Both the position numbers and the translations under genes were made by a program. A stretch of DNA of 64,000 nt. Origin: JALZHR01 sp036388475. GTDB lineage: Bacteria; Acidobacteriota; Blastocatellia; Pyrinomonadales; Pyrinomonadaceae. The notes under the pieces were generated by a model that worked only from the letters and a program-made list of their open reading frames with translations, was not told the DNA's origin and ran no database searches. Below are positions 45,927 to 54,606 of the stretch, piece by piece (the first letter of the stretch is position 1; the number at the start of each line of letters is the position of its first letter). Location: positions 1 to 64,000 of the forward strand of contig DASVRT010000055.1 of the NCBI GenBank assembly GCA_036388475.1, given 5' to 3'.

Positions 45927-46784
45927 TTATTGAAACATCCGGCTGAAATAACGAATCATAAACTCGAAAGCTTCATACGACATATCGAAATAATCGACAA
46001 AACGCGCGACCATATAAGGCAGCGCGACGAGCACGACGAAGATTCCGACCCACATTTTCACGGGCATACTCAGAAAGAAAACGTTGATTTGCGGCGCGAC
46101 GCGATTGATAAGCCCGAAAAACAAATCGGTTAAAAGCAGTGTGACGACGACCGGCACGGCAAGCTGGACGCCGATGCTCAAAACGCTGCCCGTGATGACG
46201 GTCATAAATTCCGCCGCCGGCGTCCAGCCCGCTTCGATATTCGGAAAGCGCATTGCCGGAATAAATTCAAAACTCCGCACTAACGCGCTGATAAAAAAAC
46301 GATGCGCGCCCGTCGTCAGAAAGACGACAATCGCCAACTGCAACTGGAATTGTCCGAGCTCGGAAACTCTCTCCTGCAATTGCGGCGAGAAAAGCTCAGA
46401 CATCGTCGAGCCGCGCTGGAAATCGGCGATTCGCCCGGCGACGGCGACGGCTTCAAAAACCAGCGAGGCGACAAAGCCGAGCGTAAAACCGACAAAAACT
46501 TCTTTCGCCAGCAGCCCGACGAAACCGACCGCGCCGAAGCCGAGCGGGCTGCCGTCGGTCGGCAATTCGGCGAGCAGCGAAGGATAAGTGATTATAACCA
46601 AAGCCGTTGCCGTCGCCGCTTTGACCTGCGACGGCACGACCTGACCGCCGAAAAAAGGAACGATAACGATAAACGAGATGAAACGCGCGAACGACAAGCC
46701 GAACAAAACCAGAAAGGCTTGCGGGCTTTGCCCGACCTCGAAGGTTTTCAGAACGAGTTCTAAAAGTTGGAGAAATTCCTGCAT
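45927..46784 (-). CDS. sctT: T3SS export apparatus protein SctT (FliR/YscT family)
   Basis: 285 residues with six to seven membrane helices: FLVLFGLSFARFISFIVIVPFFGGQVVPSQVKAATATALVIITYP opens the family signature; FVGLLAKEVFVGFTLGFVASLVFEAVAVAGRIADFQRG is the conserved central motif; LAVPVVVTLLLTDLFFGLINRVAPQINVFFLSMPVKMWVGI ends it. It forms the export gate with SctR and SctS. It is the last gene of a minus-strand run U, unknown, Q, FliO-like, R, S, T. No good ribosome site. Slightly longer than the average SctT; FliR itself is about 260. Confidence 0.93.
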   Translation of the reverse strand: MQEFLQLLELVLKTFEVGQSPQAFLVLFGLSFARFISFIVIVPFFGGQVVPSQVKAATATALVIITYPSLLAELPTDGSPLGFGAVGFVGLLAKEVFVGFTLGFVASLVFEAVAVAGRIADFQRGSTMSELFSPQLQERVSELGQFQLQLAIVVFLTTGAHRFFISALVRSFEFIPAMRFPNIEAGWTPAAEFMTVITGSVLSIGVQLAVPVVVTLLLTDLFFGLINRVAPQINVFFLSMPVKMWVGIFVVLVALPYMVARFVDYFDMSYEAFEFMIRYFSRMFQ

Positions 46785-46850
46785 CTGCCCGAAGAGGATT
46801 CAGGATTGAAAACACCGATTCTGAATTTTAAATCCCGAATCCCGAATCCA

Positions 46851-47120
46851 TTAACGTCTGACGCTGACCTTCAAAATCAAATCAAACGAGCGCGTCGAAA
46901 ATTCCTGCAAAACTTCCATCATCCACGGCGCGGTTATCATTATGACCAGAATCGTCGCGATGATTTTCGGCACGAAAGTTAAAGTCTGCTCCTGCACCTG
47001 CGTCAGAGCCTGAAAAAGGCTGACGACCAGCCCGACAATCAGGCTCGCCAGCAGCGGCAAAAGCGACAATACCAGAATCAGCCATAAAGCTTCGCCCGCC
47101 AGTTGCGTGTAAATGTCCAT
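46851..47120 (-). CDS. sctS: T3SS export apparatus protein SctS (FliQ family)
   Basis: 89 residues with the two membrane helices of FliQ/SctS: ALWLILVLSLLPLLASLIVGLVVSLFQALTQVQEQTLTFVPKIIATILVIMITAPWMMEVLQEF. The loop FQALTQVQEQTLTFVPK is the family signature. Four copies are expected in the export gate. AAGGA precedes the ATG. The gap of 24 bp to sctR supports co-transcription. Confidence 0.95.
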   Translation of the reverse strand: MDIYTQLAGEALWLILVLSLLPLLASLIVGLVVSLFQALTQVQEQTLTFVPKIIATILVIMITAPWMMEVLQEFSTRSFDLILKVSVRR

Positions 47121-47144
47121 TTTCCTTGACTCCTTTCGCCCTCG

Positions 47145-47927
47145 TCAGACGTAGCCCAAAACAAGATTTTTAATCAGCAGTTCCCAGCCGTTTATCAGCA
47201 CGAACAGCAGCAGTTTGAACGGCAGGGAAATAATCGTCGGCGACAGCATAAACATACCCATCGCCTGCAAAATATTGGCGACGACCATATCGATAATCAA
47301 AAACGGCACGAACAGAAAAAAGCCGATTTGAAACGCTTCGGTCAGCTGGCTGGTCACAAACGACGGAATGATGACGCGAAAATCTTCCGGTTTGATTTCG
47401 TCCGGGTTGTTGCCGTTGCGCTGCGCCATCTGCTGCGCGAGCTGGAAAAACATCACGCGGTGGCGCTCCTCGGCGTAGCGCAAAAGAAACTGGCGCAGCG
47501 GCTCTTTGCCGCGCTGCGAGGCTTCAAACAAAGTTTTAACGGAAACCTCGCTGAAAATCGCCTCGGTGTTTTGAATCATTCCGGCTTCCGCGTGCATTTT
47601 TTCGACGACCGGAGCCATTATAAAAACGGTCAGAATCAGCGCAATCCCGGTGATAACCTGATTCGGCGGAACCTGCTGCGTGCCGAGCGCGTTTCTTAGA
47701 ATCGAAAGCACGACCGCGATTTTGACGAACGAGGTCAGCATTATCAAACCGAACGGCGCGAGCGCCAGCGCGCCGATAACGATGATTAAAACAATCGGGT
47801 TAGCGGTGTCGGCGGCAGGCTGATTCGGTAAAGCGACCGGCGCGTTTTGCGACAGCGCGCCGAACGGAAACAGACCGATAATCAGAAACGCGCCGAAAAA
47901 AAGTTTCCACAAACGCTGTTTCATCAT
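47145..47927 (-). CDS. sctR: T3SS export apparatus protein SctR (FliP family), with signal peptide
   Basis: 260 residues. The core is unmistakable: IVLIIVIGALALAPFGLIMLTSFVKIAVVLSILRNALGTQQVPPNQVITGIALILTVFIMAPV, then ...LRQFLLRYAEERHRVMFFQLA..., VIIPSFVTSQLTEAFQIGFFLFVPFLIIDMVVANILQAMGM. It has an N-terminal cleavable signal peptide and linker (MMKQRLWKLFFGAFLIIGLFPFGALSQNAP), as flagellar FliP does; non-flagellar SctR proteins are usually about 220 residues and lack it. GGAGG precedes the start. The start overlaps the stop of the FliO-like gene (ATGA-type), so translation is coupled. Confidence 0.94.
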   Translation of the reverse strand: MMKQRLWKLFFGAFLIIGLFPFGALSQNAPVALPNQPAADTANPIVLIIVIGALALAPFGLIMLTSFVKIAVVLSILRNALGTQQVPPNQVITGIALILTVFIMAPVVEKMHAEAGMIQNTEAIFSEVSVKTLFEASQRGKEPLRQFLLRYAEERHRVMFFQLAQQMAQRNGNNPDEIKPEDFRVIIPSFVTSQLTEAFQIGFFLFVPFLIIDMVVANILQAMGMFMLSPTIISLPFKLLLFVLINGWELLIKNLVLGYV

Positions 47928-48313
47928 TTTCCTCCTTGCTTGCGATTCAGAACATCGTTCAATTTATCGGCAAACGATTTTCCGAGAACGGGACTACTGC
48001 GCGGCGCTTGCCGGATTTGCGCCAGTTCGCGCTCGGCTTCGGCGGCGGCTTCGGCGTCGAGTTCGGCGATAAGCTGGACGCCGCTTTCGCTGGCGGCAAT
48101 CAACAGCCAGCGACCGGCAACCTCGATGACATACAGATTTTTCCTCGCTTCGAGCCCGATGCGGTCAATCACGCGCACCATATTATTTGACGAAAAACCG
48201 GCGGACAAACGCGGCATAATGACGCGAAAAATCAGATACGCCAGCCCGCAGACAAACGCCAGCGCCATCACCGTCTGCACCAGCATCCACAAAAAACTTA
48301 AATAATTTCCCAT
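47924..48313 (-). CDS. FliO-like protein
   Basis: 129 residues: one N-terminal membrane helix (FLWMLVQTVMALAFVCGLAYLIFRVIMPRL), then a cytosolic part with the FliO pattern of short strands (MVRVIDRIGLEARKNLYVIEVAGRWLLIAASESGVQLIAELD) and a charged tail. FliO is a scaffold for FliP assembly in flagella and is normally absent from non-flagellar T3SS. Here it directly precedes sctR with overlapping stop and start, the same order as fliO-fliP. Together with the FliP-like signal peptide on SctR this supports a flagellum-like assembly route. Confidence 0.75.
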   Translation of the reverse strand: MGNYLSFLWMLVQTVMALAFVCGLAYLIFRVIMPRLSAGFSSNNMVRVIDRIGLEARKNLYVIEVAGRWLLIAASESGVQLIAELDAEAAAEAERELAQIRQAPRSSPVLGKSFADKLNDVLNRKQGGK

Positions 48314-48385
48314 ATTCTGACGTTCAAAGCGGCGAATAAAGTTCTAACTTTTCGTTCCGCGCACCGCTCCGAACCGGTCGCCCGC

Positions 48386-49840
48386 TCAGATAAAAATTTT
48401 CGTCAGACGCACGCCGAGCTGACCCTCGATTTCGATTAATTCGCCGGTCGCCACCGGCTGGTCGCCCGCGTCCGTAACGACGCGCACCGGGTCGGTCGGG
48501 CGCGCGCCGAGCGAAATGATTTGTCCGGCGCGCAGGCTCTGTATCTCGCGCAGGCTGATTTTGCCCGCGCCCAGCTCGACGCGCAAAGTCACCAGGACAT
48601 TTTCCAGCGCCGCCGGATTTTCCTCCGCGTTTTCGCCCGCAAACTGTTCCCCGGTTTCCGGCGCTCGTTCGCCCGTTCCGGTTTCATCCAGGTTATTTTC
48701 CGTCTCGTTCATTTGCATTCTAATTGCCGCCGGCGCGGCGCTGCGCACTTCGCCGACCGAAATTTCCTCGATTTTTAATTTTAATTCCGCGTCGCTTCCG
48801 GTTTCGCTCACGTTTCCGCTCAGACGAAAATTTCTGCCGCCGCCGAGATAAACCTGTAAGCTGCCCTGAAAAGCCGCGCTTTGCCAGTCAATCTCCGGCT
48901 GGTCGATGATGATTATGTCGTCCGGTTCGAGATAATTTAAATCCGCGCCGCTCAACCTGGTCGTGCCGATTAAAGCGTTCAGATTTAATTTCGGCACGAA
49001 TCTTTCGAGCGTTTGCAGAACGTTTTTGTTTGAAGCGCTTTCCGATAAACCGCCGCGCGTCGCCGCGCCCAGCGTCGTCAGAAACCGGCGCGCGGCAAAA
49101 AGACTCAGCGCGCCGCTGAAAGTCCCGAAATTTAAGCTGACGACGATTTCCGCGCCGCGCTCGTTTGCCGCAAACGGCTCGCTCGCTTCGGTCGCCACCG
49201 ATTGCAGGCAGAACAAGTTTTGGTTGAGCAGATTATTAACCTCGCCCAAAACGCTGATGCCGAGAAATTCGATAATCGTGCGTTCAATCGCCGATAATTC
49301 GCGGATGGCGAAAACGGTCGTACCGTCGTCAATCAAAACCGAATTGATAATCGAAGCGGCGAAATCGGCGTTGATGGCTATCAGCGCGCGCGAGTTGTCG
49401 GGCTGGCAGCCCAGCGTCAGAAAAACGTGCGGCGCTTTTGCCGCCTCGCGCACGGCTTCCGCCAGATTCACCTCGGCGGCGGAAATGACCGCGCATTTGA
49501 CGCTGTGCGGCGAGCGCAGAGTGTAATAAGCGATTGTTTCCTCGATTTTTTTCGCGGCGGACGCGGAGAGATTGTCCGGCAGTTCGAGAAACGAATTGGA
49601 GAATTCGGCTTCGCGGCGCGAGACGCGCGGCAGCGCGGCAAACCACGAAGCGCGTTTCGACTGGCTTATTCGCAAATCGACGCTCGGCGCGGCAACCGAA
49701 AAGTCCGGTGTTTTTTCGGTTTCGACGGCGCTTTCCTTGCCGAAAATATCGACCGCAAACGGGTCGAGCGACAAATCGCCCGGCGCGAAATTCTCTTCCG
49801 CTTCGCCTCCGGCTGCAATTGTTTTCTCCGAGGTTTTCAT
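48386..49840 (-). CDS. sctQ: T3SS cytosolic sorting-platform protein SctQ (SpoA family)
   Basis: 484 residues, longer than typical SctQ (about 300-350). The C-terminal 75 residues are a SpoA (FliN/YscQ) domain: ENVLVTLRVELGAGKISLREIQSLRAGQIISLGARPTDPVRVVTDAGDQPVATGELIEIEGQLGVRLTKI. A second, weaker SpoA-like domain is at about 310-370 (LSGADLNYLEPDDIIIIDQPEIDW..). The central part (about 120-290) resembles the FliM/SctQ middle domain (FLGISVLGEVNNLLNQNLF; LNFGTFSGALSLFAARRFLTTL). It lines up with SctK, SctL and SctN in the sorting platform. A 100-residue acidic linker separates the SpoA domains. Confidence 0.85.
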   Translation of the reverse strand: MKTSEKTIAAGGEAEENFAPGDLSLDPFAVDIFGKESAVETEKTPDFSVAAPSVDLRISQSKRASWFAALPRVSRREAEFSNSFLELPDNLSASAAKKIEETIAYYTLRSPHSVKCAVISAAEVNLAEAVREAAKAPHVFLTLGCQPDNSRALIAINADFAASIINSVLIDDGTTVFAIRELSAIERTIIEFLGISVLGEVNNLLNQNLFCLQSVATEASEPFAANERGAEIVVSLNFGTFSGALSLFAARRFLTTLGAATRGGLSESASNKNVLQTLERFVPKLNLNALIGTTRLSGADLNYLEPDDIIIIDQPEIDWQSAAFQGSLQVYLGGGRNFRLSGNVSETGSDAELKLKIEEISVGEVRSAAPAAIRMQMNETENNLDETGTGERAPETGEQFAGENAEENPAALENVLVTLRVELGAGKISLREIQSLRAGQIISLGARPTDPVRVVTDAGDQPVATGELIEIEGQLGVRLTKIFI

Positions 49841-49917
49841 TTTTATTTCGGATTTCGGATTTTAGAATACTTTCCGCAACCACCTGCAACTTTCCGCAAC
49901 TTCCTGCACACTTTGCT

Positions 49918-50583
49918 TTAACCTTGCGAAAAAGTTCCGATTTGGCTGATGGTGTAATCCTGCATCGTCAGCATTTCGTCCAGAATGTCGAGCATTCGCG
50001 CCGCTTTATCCAGTTCGCCCGTCGCGCGCGTAATTTGCGTGCGGTCTAATTCACGCGGCTCGGAAATCACCTCCAAAAAGCTTTCGCGGTCTTCGTCGCC
50101 GCTTTCGCCGTCAGCCGATTCGTCGTGACGTTCGCGCAGGAATCGCGCCAGACGCCGCATTCTTTCGCGCTGTTTGGTCAGCATTTTGCGCATAATCGTG
50201 CGGCGCACCTGCGGCGACAGGTGACGCAGAAATTCGCTGTTTCCCGGCGGCGCGGTCAGCGTGCCGGTCATCGTCGGGCGCAAATCGAGACCGAGCAGGC
50301 GGTCGGTCGCCGATGTGCCGCCGAGCGTGCTCAATTGCCGCGCGGCTTCAAGCTGCGTCTCGTCGCGCCCGGTCACGGCGTCCGGCAAAATTTTTTGTCC
50401 CGGCGGCAGATTCGGCGTATCGACTGCGGGCTGCGTTCCAGCGGGCTGACCGACCGGAAATTCCGTCTGGTTGGTTTTCGCGCCCGATTGCGACACGCGC
50501 GGAACGTCGCGGTCGTTAATCTGATTTTGCGTCAGGTTATTAAGCTCGCTGCCGCCTCGATTTACGTTTTTAATATCCGCCAT
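49918..50583 (-). CDS. Unknown protein between sctQ and sctU
   Basis: 221 residues, no recognised family. Residues 1-85 are polar and probably disordered (Asn, Gln, Thr and Pro rich). Residues 120-165 form a strongly basic helix (LRHLSPQVRRTIMRKMLTKQRERMRRLARFLRERHDE), followed by an acidic stretch (SADGESGDEDRESFLE) and a C-terminal helix (TRATGELDKAARMLDILDEMLTMQDYTISQIGTFSQ). Its place between sctU and sctQ would suit a needle-length regulator (SctP) or an accessory factor, but no T3S4 switch domain is visible. Upstream lies heptad inverted repeat G. Confidence 0.6.
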   Translation of the reverse strand: MADIKNVNRGGSELNNLTQNQINDRDVPRVSQSGAKTNQTEFPVGQPAGTQPAVDTPNLPPGQKILPDAVTGRDETQLEAARQLSTLGGTSATDRLLGLDLRPTMTGTLTAPPGNSEFLRHLSPQVRRTIMRKMLTKQRERMRRLARFLRERHDESADGESGDEDRESFLEVISEPRELDRTQITRATGELDKAARMLDILDEMLTMQDYTISQIGTFSQG

Positions 50584-50595
50584 AATATTTCAGGA

Positions 50596-50670
50596 GTGCT
50601 GAGTGCTGAGTGCTGAGTGCTGAGTTTTTGATTTCCACTCAGCACTCAGCACTTAGCACTCAGCACTTTT
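50596..50670. repeat. Heptad inverted repeat G
   Basis: Left arm is four copies of GTGCTGA plus GT (50596-50625); right arm 50637-50666 is the complement with one change; TTTT follows on the plus strand. It sits between sctU and the 49918-50583 gene in the same minus-strand run. Confidence 0.85.
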
Positions 50671-50671
50671 G

Positions 50672-51748
50672 TTAGACTTCGCTCCGTTCTTCCGCCAGCG
50701 AATAAACCCATTGCAAAACGACGGCGACGGCTTCGTACATTTCTTCGGGAATTTCCTGTTCGACGTCGAATTCGTAAAGCGCGCGCGCCAGCGGCACGTC
50801 GCGTTTCATCGGCACGCCCGCTTCGCTCGCCAGTTGTCGCATCTGCGCCGCCATCAAATCCGCGCCTTTCGCCGTAATGACGGGCGCTTCGGAATTTCCG
50901 CGGTCGTATTTCAGCGCGACGGCGAGATGCGTCGGATTTGTCACCACGACATCGGCTTCGCGAACTGCGACCGTCATGCTCTGCGACAGAATTTCGCGAT
51001 GCAGATAACGGCGCTGGGCTTTTATCTGCGGATTGCCTTCGGTTTCCTTGTATTCTTCCTTGACTTCGTGCTTGGTCATCATCAAATCGCGGCGATGCAG
51101 AAATTTTTGCAGAAAAAAGTCCGCGCCGCCTAAGATTAGAAACGCCAAGCCGATTTTCAAGCCGATTTCCAGAACCAGGGCGAAAGTGTAATAAGCCGCC
51201 ACGTCTGCCGGTTTATCAATCAGCCGCACGATGTCCGCGCGCGCGCCCCACAAGACGTATCCGGCGACAAAAGCCGTAATCGTCATTTTCAGAATCGTTT
51301 TGCCGAGTTCGATATACGGTCGCGCTTTAAAAAATTTCTGTTTGAAATTTTCCGCCGGATTCAGCTTTTCAAATTTCGGGGAGATTGATTCAAACGAGAA
51401 AACCGAGCCGACCTGCAAATAATTGCCCAAAGCCGCAAAGACGACGACGACCAGAAAAAGCGGCATCAAAACCCAGAAAAAGACGGTCATTCCCTGCCAC
51501 AGAAAATCGTAAAGCACCTGATTCGTCAAATCGCCTTTAAAACCGGCGGCAAATTCGATTTGCTGTTTGACCGAAGCCTGCAGAATGCCGCCGATAAAAC
51601 CGCCGAGCAGCCACACGACCGCGACCGCCGCCAGCATCAGCAGCGCCGACGACAAATCCTGGCTTTTCGCTACCTGACCCTTTTTCCGGGCGTCCTGTAG
51701 CCGCTTATCAGTTGGTTTTTCGGTTTTTTCCCCTGAACTGCTCGACAT
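50672..51748 (-). CDS. sctU: T3SS export switch protein SctU (FlhB/YscU family)
   Basis: 358 residues. N-terminus with EKTEKPTDKRLQDARKKGQVAKSQDL, the diagnostic FlhB/YscU start; four membrane helices (about 30-50, 75-105, 140-165, 180-205); then the cytosolic autocleavage domain with VVTNPTHLAVALKYDRG, where the chain is cut between Asn and Pro of NPTH, and APVITAKGADLMAAQMRQLASEAGVPMKRDVPLARALYEFDVEQEIPEEMYEAVAVVLQWVYSL. It switches substrate class during assembly. Start ATG at 51748; intergenic 51749-52003 separates it from a divergent gene. Confidence 0.96.
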   Translation of the reverse strand: MSSSSGEKTEKPTDKRLQDARKKGQVAKSQDLSSALLMLAAVAVVWLLGGFIGGILQASVKQQIEFAAGFKGDLTNQVLYDFLWQGMTVFFWVLMPLFLVVVVFAALGNYLQVGSVFSFESISPKFEKLNPAENFKQKFFKARPYIELGKTILKMTITAFVAGYVLWGARADIVRLIDKPADVAAYYTFALVLEIGLKIGLAFLILGGADFFLQKFLHRRDLMMTKHEVKEEYKETEGNPQIKAQRRYLHREILSQSMTVAVREADVVVTNPTHLAVALKYDRGNSEAPVITAKGADLMAAQMRQLASEAGVPMKRDVPLARALYEFDVEQEIPEEMYEAVAVVLQWVYSLAEERSEV

Positions 51749-51857
51749 AAATTAAAACAAACTTTAAGCGCGTCGGTTCGCTTTTCTATGTTGTCGGTCG
51801 AAATCGCGCTTTGTTGCAAATAATTTAATCGCCCGCCGCGCCGAAAACGAAAATTTT

Positions 51858-51886
51858 TTCAACTCTTTAATGTTAACAAGTATAAT
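51858..51886 (+). promoter_or_regulatory. Weak sigma-70-type promoter candidate
   Basis: TTCAAC (51858-51863), a 17-bp spacer and a perfect TATAAT (51881-51886), 117 bases before the secreted protein at 52004. Confidence 0.35.
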
Positions 51887-52003
51887 ACATTCTGGATTTC
51901 TTTTGACAATTTATTTCGATTAAATAAAAGTTTAAGAGGCTTTAAAAAGCCCATACAACCGCGATTTTTTTCGCGTAATCTAAACCGCCGGAGGAAGAAG
52001 ACC

Positions 52004-52489
52004 GTGTTTAATAAAAATAATTTTTTTGTCGCCGCTGTGAGTGTTCTTTTTGCCGCTTGTTTGACCGCCAACGCGCAGCAGACCGTTTTCGACCTTGAAG
52101 GAAACGTGCGCCGAGAAGTCGCCGTGCCTGCCGACGTGATTGCCGTTTTGAAATCCGACCAAAGAGTCGACGCCTGTTTTCGCGAAAAAGGCGAGGGCGC
52201 AAATGAAGCCGCGTGGTTTGCCGCTTCCGAGATTGATTTGAACGGCGACCGCAAAATGGATTTGATTGTCAAAGCCAAAGACGGCTGCCTGTTCGGCGCG
52301 AATCAGGGACCGTTCTGGATTTTCCAAAAAATGCCCGGCGGCTATCAGCAGGTTTTAGCCGCGCACGGCTTGCAGCTTGCTGTTCTGCCTAAAAAAGTCA
52401 ATTCCTTCAGCCAAATCAAAATCAGCAAAGTCGCCAGCCAGAAACCGGCAAGCACAATCTACAGCTTCAAAGCCGGAAAATATCAATAA
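52004..52489 (+). CDS. Secreted unknown protein inside the T3SS island
   Basis: 161 residues with GGAGG upstream and a Sec signal peptide (NFFVAAVSVLFAACLTANAQ). The mature part contains an FG-GAP-like calcium motif in the middle (EIDLNGDRKMDLIVKAKDG) and one Cys pair, ending in a basic tail. Similar small secreted proteins with a single repeat of this kind are common near cell-envelope genes. It is not obviously part of the secretion apparatus. Heptad repeat H starts at its stop codon. Confidence 0.7.
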   Translation: MFNKNNFFVAAVSVLFAACLTANAQQTVFDLEGNVRREVAVPADVIAVLKSDQRVDACFREKGEGANEAAWFAASEIDLNGDRKMDLIVKAKDGCLFGANQGPFWIFQKMPGGYQQVLAAHGLQLAVLPKKVNSFSQIKISKVASQKPASTIYSFKAGKYQ

Positions 52490-52566
52490 GCGGTAAACGG
52501 TAAGTGCTAAGTGGTAAGTTCGTCTGTTTATAACTGCAACTTACCACTTAGCACTTACCGCTTATT
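52485..52566. repeat. Heptad inverted repeat H
   Basis: Units GTAAGTG, CTAAGTG, GTAAGTT on the left (52485-52520) pair with a right arm at 52538-52566; the left arm has one extra heptad. It runs from the stop codon of the 52004 gene to 25 bp before promoter P2. Confidence 0.85.
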
Positions 52567-52591
52567 GAAAGCGCTTCCGCTTTAAAAATCA

Positions 52592-52619
52592 GGAAACATT
52601 CCCGAAATTTCTCCGATAA
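52592..52619 (+). promoter_or_regulatory. ECF/Hrp-box-like promoter P2
   Basis: GGAAAC (52592-52597), 15-bp spacer, CCGATAA (52613-52619), 43 bases before the cell-wall hydrolase start. Confidence 0.75.
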
Positions 52620-52662
52620 CTTAGCTAAAGGTTTTAAAATCTGCATTACCGGAGAAATTTCA

Positions 52663-54516
52663 ATGACCAAGATTAACGAAACGAACGTCAATTTATTCGA
52701 TTTCAGCCGCGAATTGGAAGACGCTTTCAGCAATGTCGCCAATTTGTTTAAAGATTCGGACGGCGACCCGCTTCCCGATATTCTCTCCGGCAATCCGAAC
52801 GATTACAAAACCAGACTTTTGTTTGACCGCGAAGGTTATATGCAAACTTCGCTGAACAACAAGGAAAATCTCGGCGTCGGCGGAACGCGGCGCGTGACCG
52901 CCGATTCGACGCCGGAAGAGCTTCTGCGCGACCCGCGCGTCCGCGCGATGCTCGACGCCGTCGCGTATGCCGAAGGAACCAGAAATAACGGCGATTACGG
53001 TCGCGTCGTGAACGGCACCGTCCTGGGTCCGAGCAATGCGAACGCGCCGTATGACCGCTCGCTGGTCGGCAGAAGAAACGTCGTCGTCGATGATTTCAGC
53101 CGTCACCCGAACCTGGCAGTGCGCTGGGCAAACGGTCAGCCGCCGAGCTCCGCCGCCGGCAGATACCAGTTTCTTTATCGTACGTGGCAGGGCTTGAATA
53201 TGCCGGATTTTTCGCCGCGCTCGCAGGATTTGGCGGCGATTAAATTGATGCAGCGGCGCGGAATGATTGAACCGCTTCTGCGCGGCGATTTTGCCGAAGC
53301 GATTCATCGCGGCGCGCCGGAATGGGCGAGTTTTCCGGTCGAAGGCGGCGGAAGTTATTACGGCGGGCAGGGCGCGAGAACTCTGAACAGTCTGCGCGAA
53401 GTTTACAGCAACGCCTTGCAGCGTTATCAGGGAACCGAGCCGCCGACGCCGACCGAAACGCCGGCTACGCCGAATCCGACGCCGTCGAATCCGGCAACGG
53501 GCGGAACCCTGCGCCGCGGTCAAAACGGTCGCGCGGTCGAGGCTTTGCAGGATAAATTGATTCGTCTCGGTCTGATGACCGAAGCGCAGCAGAGAACCGG
53601 ACCGGGCATTTTCGGACCGCAAACCGAAGCCGCCGTCAAAAAGTTTCAGCAAAGCGCCGGCTTGAGCCAGACCGGACGTTTCGACAACGCGACGCGCGCG
53701 GCGATGAATAAAATCTTTTCCGGCAGCATCGAACGCGGCGCGCGCGGCGACCTCGTTCGCCAGATGCAGGAAAAACTCGTGCGGCTCGGCTATCTGACGC
53801 GCGGGCAGGTCAACACGGGACCCGGAATCTTCGGACCGAAAACGGAAGCCGCGCTCAGGCGTTTTCAAGCCGAACACGGTTTGACCAGAGACGGCATTTA
53901 CGGACCGAACACGTTTCGCGCTTTGCAGCGAGCGACGCCGCGCACGAACGGCAACGGCAATGGCAGCACGCCGCAAAACGAGCCGCCGGTCAATGACGGC
54001 GAGGTGCAGGAATATCGTCGCTGGAACGTTTACAGCACCGGCAATCGACCGGCGCGGCAGTCAGACGGTTACGAAGATTTACAGCCGCATCACGATTATC
54101 AAACGGTTAATTACGTGATGCGCGGTTTGCGGCTGACGCAGCGGCTCGAAGCGCGCGACATCGTTTTGACGCGACCGGGACAGAGCAATTTCGGGCAAGC
54201 CGTGCCGTCGCCGCTCGAAGGCAAAGTTTTATTTGCGGGCAACGAAAACGACGGTTACGGCAATAAGGTCGTCGTCCAAAACCAGCGCACCGGACAGATT
54301 ATGATGGTCGGACATTTGCAGTCGGTCAACGTCCGCACGGGCGACACGGTTTCTTACGGGCAAAATCTCGGCGGGCAAGGCTCGACCGGGCATTCGAGCG
54401 GCGCGCACGTTCATATCAACGCCGACCCGTCGGTCATCCGGCGCTGGGTCGCGGATTTAGCCGACGGAAAATTTGACGGCGTGCGCGCTCGTTTCGACGT
54501 CGGTCAGCGCCCGTAA
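52663..54516 (+). CDS. Cell-wall hydrolase: GH104 lysozyme-like, two PG-binding and an M23-like domain
   Basis: 617 residues, GGAG 8 bases upstream, no signal peptide. Residues 1-90: polar start. Residues 95-250: lambda-endolysin-like glycosidase (GH104): LDAVAYAEGT with the likely catalytic Glu, AAGRYQFLYRTWQGLNMPDFSPRSQDLAAIKLMQRRGMIEPLLRGDFAEAI, EWASFP. A Pro/Thr linker (about 262-280) leads to two PG_binding_1 repeats (about 282-350 and 357-425; LRRGQNGRAVEALQDKL.RLG, GIFGP.TEAAVKKFQ). Residues 515-605 are M23-like: PSPLEGKVLFAGNENDGYGN, GHLQSVNVRTGD.VSYGQNLGGQGSTGHSSGAHVHI. The HxH pair is present, but the HxxxD pair usually at the domain start is not seen (RLEARDIVL stands there). May be exported by the T3SS. 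Confidence 0.8.
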   Translation: MTKINETNVNLFDFSRELEDAFSNVANLFKDSDGDPLPDILSGNPNDYKTRLLFDREGYMQTSLNNKENLGVGGTRRVTADSTPEELLRDPRVRAMLDAVAYAEGTRNNGDYGRVVNGTVLGPSNANAPYDRSLVGRRNVVVDDFSRHPNLAVRWANGQPPSSAAGRYQFLYRTWQGLNMPDFSPRSQDLAAIKLMQRRGMIEPLLRGDFAEAIHRGAPEWASFPVEGGGSYYGGQGARTLNSLREVYSNALQRYQGTEPPTPTETPATPNPTPSNPATGGTLRRGQNGRAVEALQDKLIRLGLMTEAQQRTGPGIFGPQTEAAVKKFQQSAGLSQTGRFDNATRAAMNKIFSGSIERGARGDLVRQMQEKLVRLGYLTRGQVNTGPGIFGPKTEAALRRFQAEHGLTRDGIYGPNTFRALQRATPRTNGNGNGSTPQNEPPVNDGEVQEYRRWNVYSTGNRPARQSDGYEDLQPHHDYQTVNYVMRGLRLTQRLEARDIVLTRPGQSNFGQAVPSPLEGKVLFAGNENDGYGNKVVVQNQRTGQIMMVGHLQSVNVRTGDTVSYGQNLGGQGSTGHSSGAHVHINADPSVIRRWVADLADGKFDGVRARFDVGQRP

Positions 54517-54522
54517 GTCAGT

Positions 54523-54601
54523 AAATGCGAAACGCAAAATGCAAAGTGCAAAATGGAAGAAGTATTCACATTTTGCACTTTGCATTTTGCGTTTCGCATT
54601 T
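54523..54601. repeat. Heptad inverted repeat I
   Basis: Perfect 33-bp arms (54523-54555 and 54569-54601) built of ATGCAAA-like heptads, 13-base loop. It lies between the convergent hydrolase gene and the gene at 54607-55011 and likely ends both transcripts. Confidence 0.9.
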
Positions 54602-54606
54602 TCGAA

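Noticed and set aside
46795..46850. Another heptad inverted repeat between sctS and sctT
   Set aside because: Direct repeats of TCCCGAA are seen but the opposite arm is too weak to support a hairpin.
49860..49915. Repeat-like CTTTCCGCAAC units after the sctQ start
   Set aside because: Only two or three partial copies and no inverted arm.
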